In this document: positions 51,701 to 64,000 of the stretch, in pieces
How the letters are laid out: each line of letters starts with the position of its first letter
Position numbering within the stretch: the stretch's first letter is position 1
DNA from: Castellaniella sp.
GTDB lineage: Bacteria > Pseudomonadota > Gammaproteobacteria > Burkholderiales > Burkholderiaceae_B
Direction: 5' to 3'
NCBI RefSeq assembly: GCF_034675845.1
Contig: NZ_JAUCCU010000001.1
Coordinates: 2,046,001-2,110,000, forward strand
DNA: 64,000 nucleotides
Made by a program: the position numbers and the translations under genes
Notes under the pieces: generated by a model
Databases searched by the model: none
The model's input: the letters and a program-made list of their open reading frames with translations, nothing else
What the model was told of the DNA's origin: nothing

Positions 51701-52142
51701 GGCGGCCTCGGCATCGGTGGGGCCGTATTGGTCGCTGGATTACAACCGGCTCAGCCGTCCGGCGGTGGATGAGTCCGGCCCGCAAGCCACACGCCTGCAG
51801 CTGGATCGCCAGCATGCCGACGCCTTGCGCACCCGGCTGGGGGTGACCGCCCGCGCTGCCTGGGATATCGCCGATGGCGGCGTGGTGTCGGCGCACGCAC
51901 GGGCGACTTGGGACCGCGAATGGCTGGCACAGGATGTACGCCAGGGCGCGCGCTTTGCCGCGCAGCCATCGGTGGACTTGGACAGCGTCAATGACCTGGC
52001 GTCGGCCAATTTACTGGGCTTGCGTGCTGGTGTGGCCTGGCAGCGCGATGATCGTCTGTCCGTGGCTCTGGATATTGGCAGCCAGCTGGGTAGCGGTTAT
52101 CGGGCCGTGGACGGGCAGGTTCGCATCCAGTGGGCCTTTTAA
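48798..52142 (+). CDS. Autotransporter with zincin-type metalloprotease motif
   Basis: The 1,114-residue protein has a Sec signal peptide (FQAGALLCALYGYTAGAQA), a passenger and a C-terminal autotransporter beta barrel (about the last 270 residues, ending VRIQWAF with terminal Phe). The passenger contains AVAVHEFAHTLGVMTT, an HExxH zinc motif at residues 177-181, in a region of about 330 residues that looks like a zincin domain, followed by a repeat-poor beta-helix-like part (GAGGAGVRIDGEGNQLTID, and similar). Protease activity is inferred from the motif; a third zinc ligand was not identified with certainty. No strong Shine-Dalgarno is seen. The gene is alone on its strand between the divergent small gene and metH, and its operator-like palindromes suggest regulation. 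Confidence 0.85.
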   Translation: MKKTWFQAGALLCALYGYTAGAQAGESQVVARADGTPVFDVRFFGPQDGGFWFGDWEGASRTSTWPLSVDQKANILQAAQYWASVIRPVPGGTVGVLNIGTFDGEGAFGASLPLGNGTAFKVPLQIALQGEALSAAQLPYGTHGIFTMGLMDWTPGVDRQSQIGDRDGLNMTAVAVHEFAHTLGVMTTSAQGSPNQFFFGDEFTTWSTYLVDDNGRAGHAGQEILCAACANTDPAGFDVRQNQGRFVGPHVLEALEGGLSGIPVTMMRQDPLGNESLDADTMSHMELKNSLMSHQKYRNHTRLMEAELAVLQDLGYGLDRRDFFGRSVYGSGLDVVNTRGYFARNTEGTAYLDGQYNQTTLGMGLHVYGSHNRIRQAADLLSLGAGGAGVRIDGEGNQLTIDPGVRVHAQGDNGQGVMLVYGRHHQLAVRGDVQALGAQGVGLRFDFGHNLGSGDSVEYRGSYIRTSADGPLPMLEELNGALADRVDISGTVAGSQAALYMSESALVGQINILQGAQIQGDIVSDYAQRDAQGRWRLTTVTFGQQADGAGWATGQADADFDWAYAGNMKGRDNLNLSFDGGRTRLDGHHVVQGAVIQPGAWLSGNATYDLADGSFFLNQGGLTPGVLPERAQIVGDYRQGSSGMLLSAFSNTGLVNPLSVKGTAQLAGTLGLQALPDWYADGWTSNAQPVQADALTGAFGQVDLVSVSPTLSFAADALGIGQYRLGVTRPVDAYSQYGRDANDRRVGQALSQWAARGAADAQDLFTQLDFSRPDGQDVEQALSQLSPAAYSAALAASLRRDRLALDTALGGLSGPDIQKNNADHTQARASSWSGHASLFGGTGRQDAQGDLVASRDTLYGVVAGASRWLESAPAVQLGVALDVSEQTSDLRESWAGQAKSTALGISGQWRYQPDVWTGPYALGGVRLGLEHGRLTRNLGFAAYSASHDARWTGYQAGVQVAGGWQYALAASASVGPYWSLDYNRLSRPAVDESGPQATRLQLDRQHADALRTRLGVTARAAWDIADGGVVSAHARATWDREWLAQDVRQGARFAAQPSVDLDSVNDLASANLLGLRAGVAWQRDDRLSVALDIGSQLGSGYRAVDGQVRIQWAF

Positions 52143-52196
52143 GTTTTCAGTCAACGATACAATCAAAGCTTGTTCTTCCCCGCATTGGAATCCGCC

Positions 52197-55970
<3,774 letters not shown>

Positions 55971-55975
55971 GCATC

Positions 55976-56758
55976 ATGCGTGACGACGAGACCCGCCGCC
56001 AGTCGCTGGGGGCATTTCTGCGCAGTGCGCGGGCGCGGGTCAGTCCTCAGGCGCTGGGCTTGCCGCCGGGGCTGCGCCGCCGCACGCCCGGCTTGCGGCG
56101 CGAAGAACTCGCCTCGTTGTGCAGCATCAGCACCACTTGGTACACCTGGATCGAGCAAGGCCGCGAGATTTCCGTGTCGGCAGAAGTCTGGGGGCGACTG
56201 GCCGATGTGCTGCAGCTGGATCGCGCCGAGCGTCACTATCTGTTCAGTCTGGCGGAATGCGCTGATCCCCAGGCAGGCCACCTGGAAGGGGTCGCGCTGC
56301 CCGATGGCCTGAGCGACTGCGTGGATCGGATCTGTGATCCGGCCTATATCCTGGATCAGGCCTGGAATGTGCTGGCCTGGAACCCGCCCTTGCAGCAGCT
56401 GTTCGATGGCTGGCCTGCCCGGGGGCGGCCCAATCTGCTGCACTATATTTTCATGGACCCGGCGGCCCGGTCCCTGGTGGTGGACTGGGAAGAACGCGCC
56501 AGCCGCGTGGTGGCGGAATTCCGGGCCGATGTGGCCGCCGTGGCAGGCGACCCGGCCATTATTGCGTTGGCGGGAGAACTGCAGGCGGGCAGCTCCTGGT
56601 TTGCCCATTGTTGGACGCGTCAGGCTGTGGTGGATCGCGAAGGAGGCGCGCGCGAATTTCAACATCCCCGGCGCGGCTTGTTGCAGTTTCGTCAATTCAC
56701 GTTCCGGCTGGCCATCCGTCCCGACTGCAAACTTGTCATGCTGCTGCAGGCCGCCTAG
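55976..56758 (+). CDS. XRE-type regulator with MmyB-like ligand domain
   Basis: The 260-residue product has an N-terminal helix-turn-helix (LGAFLRSARARVSPQALGL, RTPGLRREELASLCSISTTWYTWIEQG with EVWGRLADVLQLDRAERHYLF) and a C-terminal PAS-like MmyB domain (PAYILDQAWNVLAWNP, NLLHYIFMDPAARSLVVDW, FRQFTFRLAIRPDCKLVML in part) which in this family may bind fatty acids or other small ligands. The ATG at 55976 is five bases after the metH stop. Whether it regulates metH, the next genes or distant targets cannot be told from sequence. Confidence 0.88.
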   Translation: MRDDETRRQSLGAFLRSARARVSPQALGLPPGLRRRTPGLRREELASLCSISTTWYTWIEQGREISVSAEVWGRLADVLQLDRAERHYLFSLAECADPQAGHLEGVALPDGLSDCVDRICDPAYILDQAWNVLAWNPPLQQLFDGWPARGRPNLLHYIFMDPAARSLVVDWEERASRVVAEFRADVAAVAGDPAIIALAGELQAGSSWFAHCWTRQAVVDREGGAREFQHPRRGLLQFRQFTFRLAIRPDCKLVMLLQAA

Positions 56759-56826
56759 GGCATCCGCCTGCAAAATGCACAGGTGCTGTAAACTTGGCCC
56801 CATTGAACATCGTCATCGACCCTATC

Positions 56827-57018
56827 ATGGCAAATAACTACACTTCTGAACTCACCCAGTTCCTGACGCAATACAAGACCGACCATCCCGACACCGAGGC
56901 CGACCAGCGTGCGGGGCGGTTCCGTTTGTGGGACAAAGACCTGAATACCGAGCAACAGGACGGTTTCCGCGCCTCGAAGATCGCCCAGGACCCCTACGTC
57001 TACTACCAAGACGCCTGA
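56827..57018 (+). CDS. DUF3460 family small protein
   Basis: The 63-residue product starts MANNYTSELTQFLTQYKTDH and contains RAGRFRLWDKDLN and ASKIAQDPYVYYQ, matching the small DUF3460 family of betaproteobacteria. No membrane or signal features. Its function is unknown. It is often found next to scpA, as here, with a gap of nine bases, so the two are likely co-transcribed. Confidence 0.88.
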   Translation: MANNYTSELTQFLTQYKTDHPDTEADQRAGRFRLWDKDLNTEQQDGFRASKIAQDPYVYYQDA

Positions 57019-57027
57019 TCCAGCACC

Positions 57028-58768
<1,741 letters not shown>

Positions 58769-58882
58769 TTTTTTGGATGTGATGGATTAGTCCCGCATCC
58801 TGTCAGGCTTGACAGCTGTCCGGCGTGGTGAAGCATGAAAGAATCTTCTTACAAAATACAATATTTAAAGAGGGGATTCATC

Positions 58883-59188
58883 ATGTCATTGCCTTATCCA
58901 CATCCCGGCAGCCAATCATTGGGCATTTCGCCTTGGCAGCGGCTTACCCTGCGCGAACGCCAGGTTGCCAACTACATCACGGCCGGGCGCTCAAATAAGG
59001 TCATTGCCGCCGAACTTGGTCTGTCCTACCGCACGGTCGAGGCCCACCGGGCACGGATCTTCAATAAGGTCGGGGTGCGCAACGCGGTAGAGTTGACCCA
59101 GCGCTGTATGCGCTGGCATCAGAAAGTCCCTATTAAAGAAGATGGCCTGTCAGGCGGCTGGGCAGGCCTGGGCAGGCTGCGACGATAG
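58883..59188 (+). CDS. Stand-alone LuxR/FixJ-type HTH regulator
   Basis: The 101-residue product is little more than a LuxR C-terminal DNA-binding domain: PWQRLTLRERQVANYITAGR, SNKVIAAELGLSYRTVEAHRARI and FNKVGVRNAVELTQRCM contain the four helices with the usual ExxVxxYxxxGxSNKxIAxxL pattern. There is no receiver or ligand domain. The ATG at 58883 has GAGGGG eight bases upstream. A perfect TTGACA lies at about 58808 in the 114-base gap after panC, without a good -10 partner. The last 39 bases overlap the convergent lipoprotein gene. Confidence 0.85.
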   Translation: MSLPYPHPGSQSLGISPWQRLTLRERQVANYITAGRSNKVIAAELGLSYRTVEAHRARIFNKVGVRNAVELTQRCMRWHQKVPIKEDGLSGGWAGLGRLRR

Positions 59189-59833
59189 CTCGGTGATCGG
59201 GTCCAGATCAGCCTGGCGGGTCAGCCTGGATTCCAGCACGGGCGCCTGGCCGTTCAGGCGCAGCAGCTTCAGCACATTGGATTGAACCAGTTCCAGGCTG
59301 GCGTAGGGCTGTTCGCCGGCTTGCAGCACGATACGCACAGGATCGGTATGGGTCAGAAACCAGCAGCCCATGGCCGTGCTGGCTGGACTGCTGCCGTCGG
59401 CGGGGGTGTTGCGAGCCCGCCATTGGCCATCTGGCGCCAGGGTCAGGGTCAGGCGGCTGGCCGAACAGGGGGCCGCGCCGGTGCAGGCAACTGTGCCCAG
59501 ATAGGTGCGCGTATCGGCCAGCGATTGCGGCAAGCCTTGTCGGTTGGCGCCTGTTGTGGCGGCGGTCTGGCCCAGCGCGACCGCCACGGGAATCGCATTG
59601 CCCGCGTCTTCGGGGGTGCCCGTGGCTGGCTTGGCTTCTGTCTGGCCCCCAAAGCCCAGCTGCAGCTGCGACGGTGCAATCGCAGTGCCGCCGCCCTGGG
59701 CGCGATGCATGGCATCGGACGCGGTGCTCTCGCGGGGGGTGTCGTAATAGCCAGCCTGTTGGGCGCAGGCCCCCAGCAAGCCCAGCAGGCTGATACTCAG
59801 TAGGCGGGTAAACAAGGGAATAGGACGCGGCAT
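59150..59833 (-). CDS. NlpE-like lipoprotein
   Basis: The 227-residue precursor has a lipoprotein signal with lipobox LGAC (about Cys22), a disordered Thr/Gln/Ala-rich spacer, and a C-terminal NlpE-N-like beta barrel (TYLGTVACTGAAPCSASRLTLTLAPDG in part, MGCWFLTHTDPVRIVL, YASLELVQSNVLKLLRLNGQ). E. coli NlpE senses surface and lipoprotein stress; a similar sensing role is possible but not shown, and the Cys pattern differs. It is convergent with the LuxR-type gene, overlapping it by 39 bases, and divergent from the prepilin peptidase gene. Confidence 0.7.
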   Translation of the reverse strand: MPRPIPLFTRLLSISLLGLLGACAQQAGYYDTPRESTASDAMHRAQGGGTAIAPSQLQLGFGGQTEAKPATGTPEDAGNAIPVAVALGQTAATTGANRQGLPQSLADTRTYLGTVACTGAAPCSASRLTLTLAPDGQWRARNTPADGSSPASTAMGCWFLTHTDPVRIVLQAGEQPYASLELVQSNVLKLLRLNGQAPVLESRLTRQADLDPITELSSQPAQACPAA

Positions 59834-59915
59834 GGGGTGTCGGCTTGGGTTGGCGAAAACACCATTTTACGCATTTGCCGCAGGCTGTGGCGCAGGTGCT
59901 TTTCTGGATCGGACC

Positions 59916-60653
59916 ATGGGCATTGAATTCGTCGCTTATCTGATCCCGGCAGGGCTGGTTGCCTGGTTGGTGGTCGGGTTTGACGCCTGGTCCCGGGAAT
60001 ACACCCGGCGGCTGTGCGCTGGGGCGCCTGCGGATATGCAGACCTTGTGGGCAGCGGCGCGCGCGGTGGATCGGCGTGCGGCGTATCGGTGCCTGGACTG
60101 CCTGCTGGGCGCCTGGGCTGGCGGGATGGCCCTTTGGCTGCTGGTCGATCAGTCCTGGCCAGGGCTGATTTCTGTCGTTTTGCTGCTGGGCTTGCTGGCG
60201 CTGGCCTGGTTGGACTTGCGTAGCGGCTTGTTGCCCGATGCCCTGACGTTGCCGCTGATGGGGCTGGGTTGGTGTCTGGGACCATTGGGGCTGGTGTCTG
60301 CCGTGTCGGCTTCCTTGTTGATCTGGGGCGGGGTCGCCGGGGTGGCCTGGGTTTATGGACGGTGGCGGGGGCGGGCGGGCTTTGGGGGTGGCGATATTAA
60401 GTATCTGGCCATGCTGGCTGCCTGGCTGGGAGGCCCGGACACATTGACGGTGCTGTGGATGGCTTCGCTGCTGGGGATATTGTGGTGGGCGATAGGTTGG
60501 ACCGGGCGTCGGCCCGCTTATCCCTTCGGGCCTTGTTTGACCTTGGCTGCCTTGCCGTGGGTGCTGGCAGGCCCCTTGCGGGACTGGCCGGATGCCGTCC
60601 TGTTGCTGGGTGTGTCTGCTTCACAATTTCTTCAAACTTTCTTGTTACGATGA
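59916..60653 (+). CDS. Prepilin peptidase-like A24 aspartic protease, N-terminus degenerate
   Basis: The product of about 245 residues is a polytopic membrane protein with both catalytic Asp of the A24 family: one in AWLDLRSGLLPDALTLPL (Asp100) and one in GFGGGDIKYLAMLAAWLGG (Asp160, the GxGD motif). The N-terminal part does not show the Cys-rich methyltransferase loop of PilD, so it may cleave but not methylate prepilins. Starts at 59916 (MGIEFVAYLI) or 59832 are both open; the shorter was chosen because the longer one abuts the divergent lipoprotein gene. The pilB and pilC genes that usually precede it are missing, while coaE and zapD follow as in a pilBCD-coaE-zapD locus. Confidence 0.8.
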   Translation: MGIEFVAYLIPAGLVAWLVVGFDAWSREYTRRLCAGAPADMQTLWAAARAVDRRAAYRCLDCLLGAWAGGMALWLLVDQSWPGLISVVLLLGLLALAWLDLRSGLLPDALTLPLMGLGWCLGPLGLVSAVSASLLIWGGVAGVAWVYGRWRGRAGFGGGDIKYLAMLAAWLGGPDTLTVLWMASLLGILWWAIGWTGRRPAYPFGPCLTLAALPWVLAGPLRDWPDAVLLLGVSASQFLQTFLLR

Positions 60654-60720
60654 TGCCAATCGGGGGCGGGTCATGGCTTTTGCCTGAGTCACGACTTGTC
60701 TTCATAGGGAATTTCGTCTG

Positions 60721-61362
60721 ATGTCCGATATGTTTTCGATTGGCCTGACCGGGGGCATAGGTTCCGGGAAATCTCAGGTCGCCCAGTGGCTGGATCAGTG
60801 GGGGGCTGCCGTCATTGATACGGACCAGATCGCCCATGCGCTGACCGCCGCCGGGGGGCAGGCCATTGCTGCCTTGCGCGGGGCCTTTGGGGCTGCCGCG
60901 ATTGCTGCCGATGGCAGTCTGGATCGCGCCTGGATGCGGGCGCAGGCGTTTGCCGACCCGGCGGTGCGGCAGCGCCTGGAAGGCATTGTTCATCCCTTGA
61001 TCACACAATCCGCCCAACAGCAGGCCGCACAGGCCAGTGGTACTTACTTGGTGTATGTGGTGCCTTTACTGGTCGAAACCGGGCACTGGCAAGCCCGTGT
61101 TGATCGCGTCTGCGTGGTGGACTGCGATCCGGATACCCAGGTGCGCCGGGTCAGCGCCCGCAGCGGGCTGACGCCAGAGGCCATTGGGCGTATCATGTCC
61201 ACTCAAGCCTCCAGGGAAACCCGCCTGGCAGCGGCCGACGATGTCATTGTCAATGATGGCACCACCTCGCTGGATACTCTGCGTCAGCAATCCTGGCGCC
61301 TTCATCAGTTCTGGTGCGGTCATGCCTTGCGGTCTCGTACTCTGACTCTCCCCCCAAAATAG
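60721..61362 (+). CDS. coaE: Dephospho-CoA kinase
   Basis: CoaE phosphorylates dephospho-CoA at the 3' hydroxyl, the last step of CoA synthesis. The 213-residue P-loop kinase shows IGLTGGIGSGKSQVAQWL (Walker A at residues 11-18), VIDTDQIAHAL, a VHPLI segment and VPLLVETG, with the lid Arg in QASRETRLAAADDVIVNDG. All expected motifs are present. It lies 67 bases after the prepilin peptidase gene and 11 before zapD. Confidence 0.95.
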   Translation: MSDMFSIGLTGGIGSGKSQVAQWLDQWGAAVIDTDQIAHALTAAGGQAIAALRGAFGAAAIAADGSLDRAWMRAQAFADPAVRQRLEGIVHPLITQSAQQQAAQASGTYLVYVVPLLVETGHWQARVDRVCVVDCDPDTQVRRVSARSGLTPEAIGRIMSTQASRETRLAAADDVIVNDGTTSLDTLRQQSWRLHQFWCGHALRSRTLTLPPK

Positions 61363-61373
61363 GGTTTTAGCGT

Positions 61374-62126
61374 GTGATTCTGTACGAATATCCCTGCAAC
61401 GAACGTGTCCGCACCCTGCTTAGGGTCGAATACCTCTTTGATCGTCTGTTTTTCTTCGCCCGGGGCGAAGACCCCCATTATCACCAGATCGCGATGGCTA
61501 CGCTGTTCGATCTGCTGGATATCTGCGAACGCGCGGATGTACGCACGGCGGTGCTGCAGGATCTGGATCGCCATCGCTCGGCCTTGTCGGCCCTGCGCGA
61601 ACATCCCGGGGTTGATGTGACGACGGTGGATGGCCTGCTGGCGGATATCCAGGCCGCTTCGGCGGCCTTGGCGGGCCAGGGCCGCATCGGTCAAAGCCTG
61701 CGCGATAACGAATGGCTGTCCAGCCTGCGGGGCCGTATTACAGTGCCGGGGGGCTCGTCCCCGATCGATCTGCCGTCTTACTATGCCTGGCAGATCAAAG
61801 CGCCCGAGACGCGTGTCCAGGATATACAGGGCTGGATAGAGCCCATGATGTGTCTGCATCGGGCCATGGCGCTGATCCTGAAATTACTGCGCGATGCGGG
61901 TGATGCACGCGATCACCAGGCCAGCCAAGGGGCCTACCAGGAGATGCTGGGGGGCAAGACCTTCCAGTTGCTGCGTGTCTGGGTGGATCGTGCCTACGGC
62001 GTATTCCCTGAGATCAGCGCCAATAAATACGTGATCTGGGTCAGGTTCTCCGCGCAGGATAACGTGGTCAAGCCTCAATCTGTCACGCGTGACGTGGCCT
62101 TTCGCTTGGCTCGCTGCAATCTTTAG
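61374..62126 (+). CDS. zapD: Cell division protein ZapD
   Basis: ZapD crosslinks FtsZ filaments and stabilises the Z-ring. The 250-residue product matches the family: ILYEYPCNERVRTLLRVEYL, LFFFARGEDPHYHQIAMATL in part, FDLLDICERADVRTAVLQDL and a C-terminal beta domain (GKTFQLLRVWVDRAYGVFPE, NKYVIWVRF). The start is a GTG at 61374. It follows coaE closely; yacG, which often comes next, is absent, and an efflux gene follows after 11 bases. Confidence 0.92.
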   Translation: MILYEYPCNERVRTLLRVEYLFDRLFFFARGEDPHYHQIAMATLFDLLDICERADVRTAVLQDLDRHRSALSALREHPGVDVTTVDGLLADIQAASAALAGQGRIGQSLRDNEWLSSLRGRITVPGGSSPIDLPSYYAWQIKAPETRVQDIQGWIEPMMCLHRAMALILKLLRDAGDARDHQASQGAYQEMLGGKTFQLLRVWVDRAYGVFPEISANKYVIWVRFSAQDNVVKPQSVTRDVAFRLARCNL

Positions 62127-62137
62127 GGTTTTCCGTC

Positions 62138-63301
62138 ATGAAGAATTCCACGCCGCCGCCTGTCAGCGTGCGCCGACGGATGTGGGTATGGGCCACACTC
62201 TGTGTGTTTATCGGGTTGGCGGTATGGCTGTTGTGGCCACGTGCGCCGGGCCAGCCGCCTGGTCGGGGTTTTCGCGGCATGCCGGGTCAATCTACGCCGG
62301 TTGCGGTGGTCACGGCAGCGTCGGGGCAGGTGGATCGCAGCTTGCGCGCCTTGGGCACGGTGACCTCTCCTGCGACCGTGGTGATTCGTTCCCGGGTGGA
62401 TGGTCCCTTGCAAGCCCTGCATTTCGTCGACGGTCAGGCGGTTCGGGCAGGGGATCTGCTGGCGGAAATTGACCCTCGGCCATTTCAAATCCAGCTAGAG
62501 CAGGCCACCGGCCAGCAGCGGCAGCATGCTGCGCAGCTGGCCAATGCGCGCCAGGATCTGGCCCGCTATGAAACCTTGTTCAAACAGGATTCCGTGGCGC
62601 GTCAGCAGTTGGACACGGCGCGGGCCCAGGTACGCGAACTCGAAGGTCAGGCGCAGATCGATCAAGCGGCGGTTGATAATGCCCGCCTGCAGCTGGGCTA
62701 CACCCGGATCGAAGCGCCTCTGGATGGCCATCTGGGCATGCGCAAGATCGACGTGGGCAATATGGTGCATGCCTCGGATACCGAGGGGCTGGTGGTATTG
62801 ACCCAGAACCAGCCCATCGATGTGGTGTTCTCGGTGCCGCAGACGGCCTTGCCATTGCTGTCACAGGCGCGTCAGGTGGCGCCAGCCCTGCAGACGCAGC
62901 TGTTGGCTCAGGCTGGGGGGGCGGTGCTGGAAACCGGAAGCCTGCTGGCGGTGGATAATCAGATCGATGTGGCCACCGGCACGGTGCAGTTGAAGTCCCG
63001 CTTTGATAATCCGGACGAACGCCTGTTTCCCAATCAATTTGTGCAGGTGCGCTTGCGTCTGGGGTTGGAGTCCGGCCTGGTGTTGCCCTTGCGGGCGGTG
63101 CAGCGCGGCGCCAGCGGCGAATACGTTTATCGCGTGGATGCCGACAAAAAAGCCCAACGCGTCGCCGTCGTCACGGGGGTGGATGATGGACATCAGGTTG
63201 TGATCGAATCCGGCCTGCAGGCCGGTGATGTGGTGGTGCTCGAGGGTACGGACCGGCTGCGGGATGGTGGTCTGGTGGAAATCGTGGAACCCGCTGCGTG
63301 A
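62138..63301 (+). CDS. RND efflux periplasmic adaptor, MdtA-like
   Basis: This membrane fusion protein would link an RND pump to an outer-membrane channel. The 387-residue product has an N-terminal anchor ([17 protein letters not shown]), a lipoyl/barrel-sandwich half ([20 protein letters not shown]), an alpha-hairpin ([20 protein letters not shown] to [19 protein letters not shown]), the second lipoyl half and a C-terminal barrel ([32 protein letters not shown]). MdtA is the closest match by layout and by the pump that follows. The stop overlaps the pump start as GTGA. Confidence 0.88.
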   Translation: MKNSTPPPVSVRRRMWVWATLCVFIGLAVWLLWPRAPGQPPGRGFRGMPGQSTPVAVVTAASGQVDRSLRALGTVTSPATVVIRSRVDGPLQALHFVDGQAVRAGDLLAEIDPRPFQIQLEQATGQQRQHAAQLANARQDLARYETLFKQDSVARQQLDTARAQVRELEGQAQIDQAAVDNARLQLGYTRIEAPLDGHLGMRKIDVGNMVHASDTEGLVVLTQNQPIDVVFSVPQTALPLLSQARQVAPALQTQLLAQAGGAVLETGSLLAVDNQIDVATGTVQLKSRFDNPDERLFPNQFVQVRLRLGLESGLVLPLRAVQRGASGEYVYRVDADKKAQRVAVVTGVDDGHQVVIESGLQAGDVVVLEGTDRLRDGGLVEIVEPAA

Positions 63302-64000
63302 ACCTGTCCCGCCCCTTTATTCTGCGGCCCATTGCCACGACTCTGGCCATGATCGCCCTGGCCTTGGCGGGTTTGCTGGCTTACCGTGAGTTACCCGTGT
63401 CGGCCCTGCCGCAGGTGGATTTCCCCACGATTCAGGTGACCACGCTGTATCCGGGCGCAGGGCCGGATGTCATGACGGCGCTGGTCACTTCGCCGCTCGA
63501 ACGCCAGTTCGGCCAGATGCCGGGCCTGGCGCAGATGTTGTCCACCAGTTCCGGGGGCTCATCGCGCATTACCTTGCGCTTTGATCTGGGGCTGTCGCTG
63601 GATGTGGCCGAACAGGAAGTCCAGGCGGCAATCAATGCGGCCTCGAATCTGTTGCCGGGCGATATGCCTTCGCCGCCCATTTATCGCAAGGTCAACCCCG
63701 CCGACGCGCCGGTCATGACCTTGGCGGTGACCTCGCCCACCATGCCGTTGGATCAGGTGCGCGATCTGATCGAGGTGCGGGTGGCGCAAAAGCTTTCGCA
63801 GATCAATGGGGTGGGCTTGGTCAGCGTGGCCGGCGGCCAGCGGCCGGCCGTGCGTATTCAGGTGGATTCCCAGGCGTTGGCAGCCCACGGACTGGCCATG
63901 GCGCAGGTGCGCCAGGCGGTGGTGCAGGCCAATGTCAATCAGCCCAAGGGCAATCTGGACGGCCCGCAGCGTTCCATGACCATTAGCGTCAACGACCAAC
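63298..64000 (+). CDS. RND multidrug efflux permease, MdtB-like, cut by window edge
   Basis: The first 234 residues are visible, from a GTG overlapping the mdtA-like stop. They begin [20 protein letters not shown] with the first membrane helix, and continue with [60 protein letters not shown] and the start of the PN2-like porter domain. These are typical of the inner-membrane HAE1-type RND pumps MdtB/MdtC. The rest, including the proton-relay helices, is outside the window. Substrates cannot be predicted from this part. Confidence 0.9.
   Translation, partial: MNLSRPFILRPIATTLAMIALALAGLLAYRELPVSALPQVDFPTIQVTTLYPGAGPDVMTALVTSPLERQFGQMPGLAQMLSTSSGGSSRITLRFDLGLSLDVAEQEVQAAINAASNLLPGDMPSPPIYRKVNPADAPVMTLAVTSPTMPLDQVRDLIEVRVAQKLSQINGVGLVSVAGGQRPAVRIQVDSQALAAHGLAMAQVRQAVVQANVNQPKGNLDGPQRSMTISVNDQ

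Noticed and set aside
58769..58882. Strong promoter from the perfect TTGACA after panC
   Set aside because: No acceptable -10 hexamer lies 16-18 bases downstream, so it was mentioned but not called.

Overview
The window looks like a chromosomal segment of a high-GC betaproteobacterium, most plausibly in the Alcaligenaceae (Bordetella/Castellaniella-like). Gene content and order support this: rlpA-rapZ-hprK-ptsN-hpf-lptB-lptA-lptC-kdsC-kdsD, a 1,310-residue DUF3683/FAD/Fe-S oxidoreductase, ubiE-Tim44-ubiJ-ubiB, a DUF3460 protein and coaE-zapD. Assignments come from reading motifs and gene order; no database was searched.

Layout. 1-7.1 kb (minus strand): tightly coupled envelope and PTS-Ntr regulation genes, with LPS transport and KDO synthesis; rpoN, often found between lptB and hpf, is absent. 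7.2-17.5 kb: apt, the giant oxidoreductase, a YqaA-like membrane protein, a Cache-GGDEF diguanylate cyclase, ilvA and phoBR. 17.7-25.7 kb: ubiquinone genes (ubiE, ubiJ, ubiB), rfaE2, an NRDE protein, a divergent PCMT, thiD and thiG. 25.8-28.7 kb: an AT-richer accessory stretch with two membrane proteins sharing one N-terminal domain, then a complete IS5-type insertion sequence whose ends and 6-bp target duplication can be read exactly.

28.7-45.1 kb (minus strand) is the most interesting part: one apparent operon of eleven genes. In transcription order it has srfA, srfB (actin/Hsp70-fold ATPase) and srfC (dynamin-like GTPase), then a bitopic protein, a periplasmic VWA protein, an ABC ATPase and permease, a periplasmic SUMF1-fold protein, two coiled-coil lipoproteins and a bitopic VWA protein. 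The middle block matches in composition and order the TagQRST-PpkA sensor of type VI secretion, but the kinase and all secretion genes are missing. srfC is interrupted at a run of 12 C on the coding strand; one base fewer would restore a 917-residue protein, so it may be a phase-variable switch. First and last gene share a homologous cytoplasmic domain. I read this as an envelope-spanning SrfABC-plus-TagQRST-like machine of unknown function.

45.2-56 kb is a cobalamin neighbourhood: btuF and btuB behind a cobalamin riboswitch, a previously unlisted 50-codon gene, a zincin-type autotransporter (HEFAH) and B12-dependent metH. 56-64 kb returns to housekeeping genes (HTH regulator, DUF3460, scpA, panC, small LuxR-type regulator, NlpE-like lipoprotein, prepilin peptidase, coaE, zapD) and ends in an MdtAB-type RND efflux system cut by the window edge. 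No tRNA, rRNA or CRISPR array was seen.
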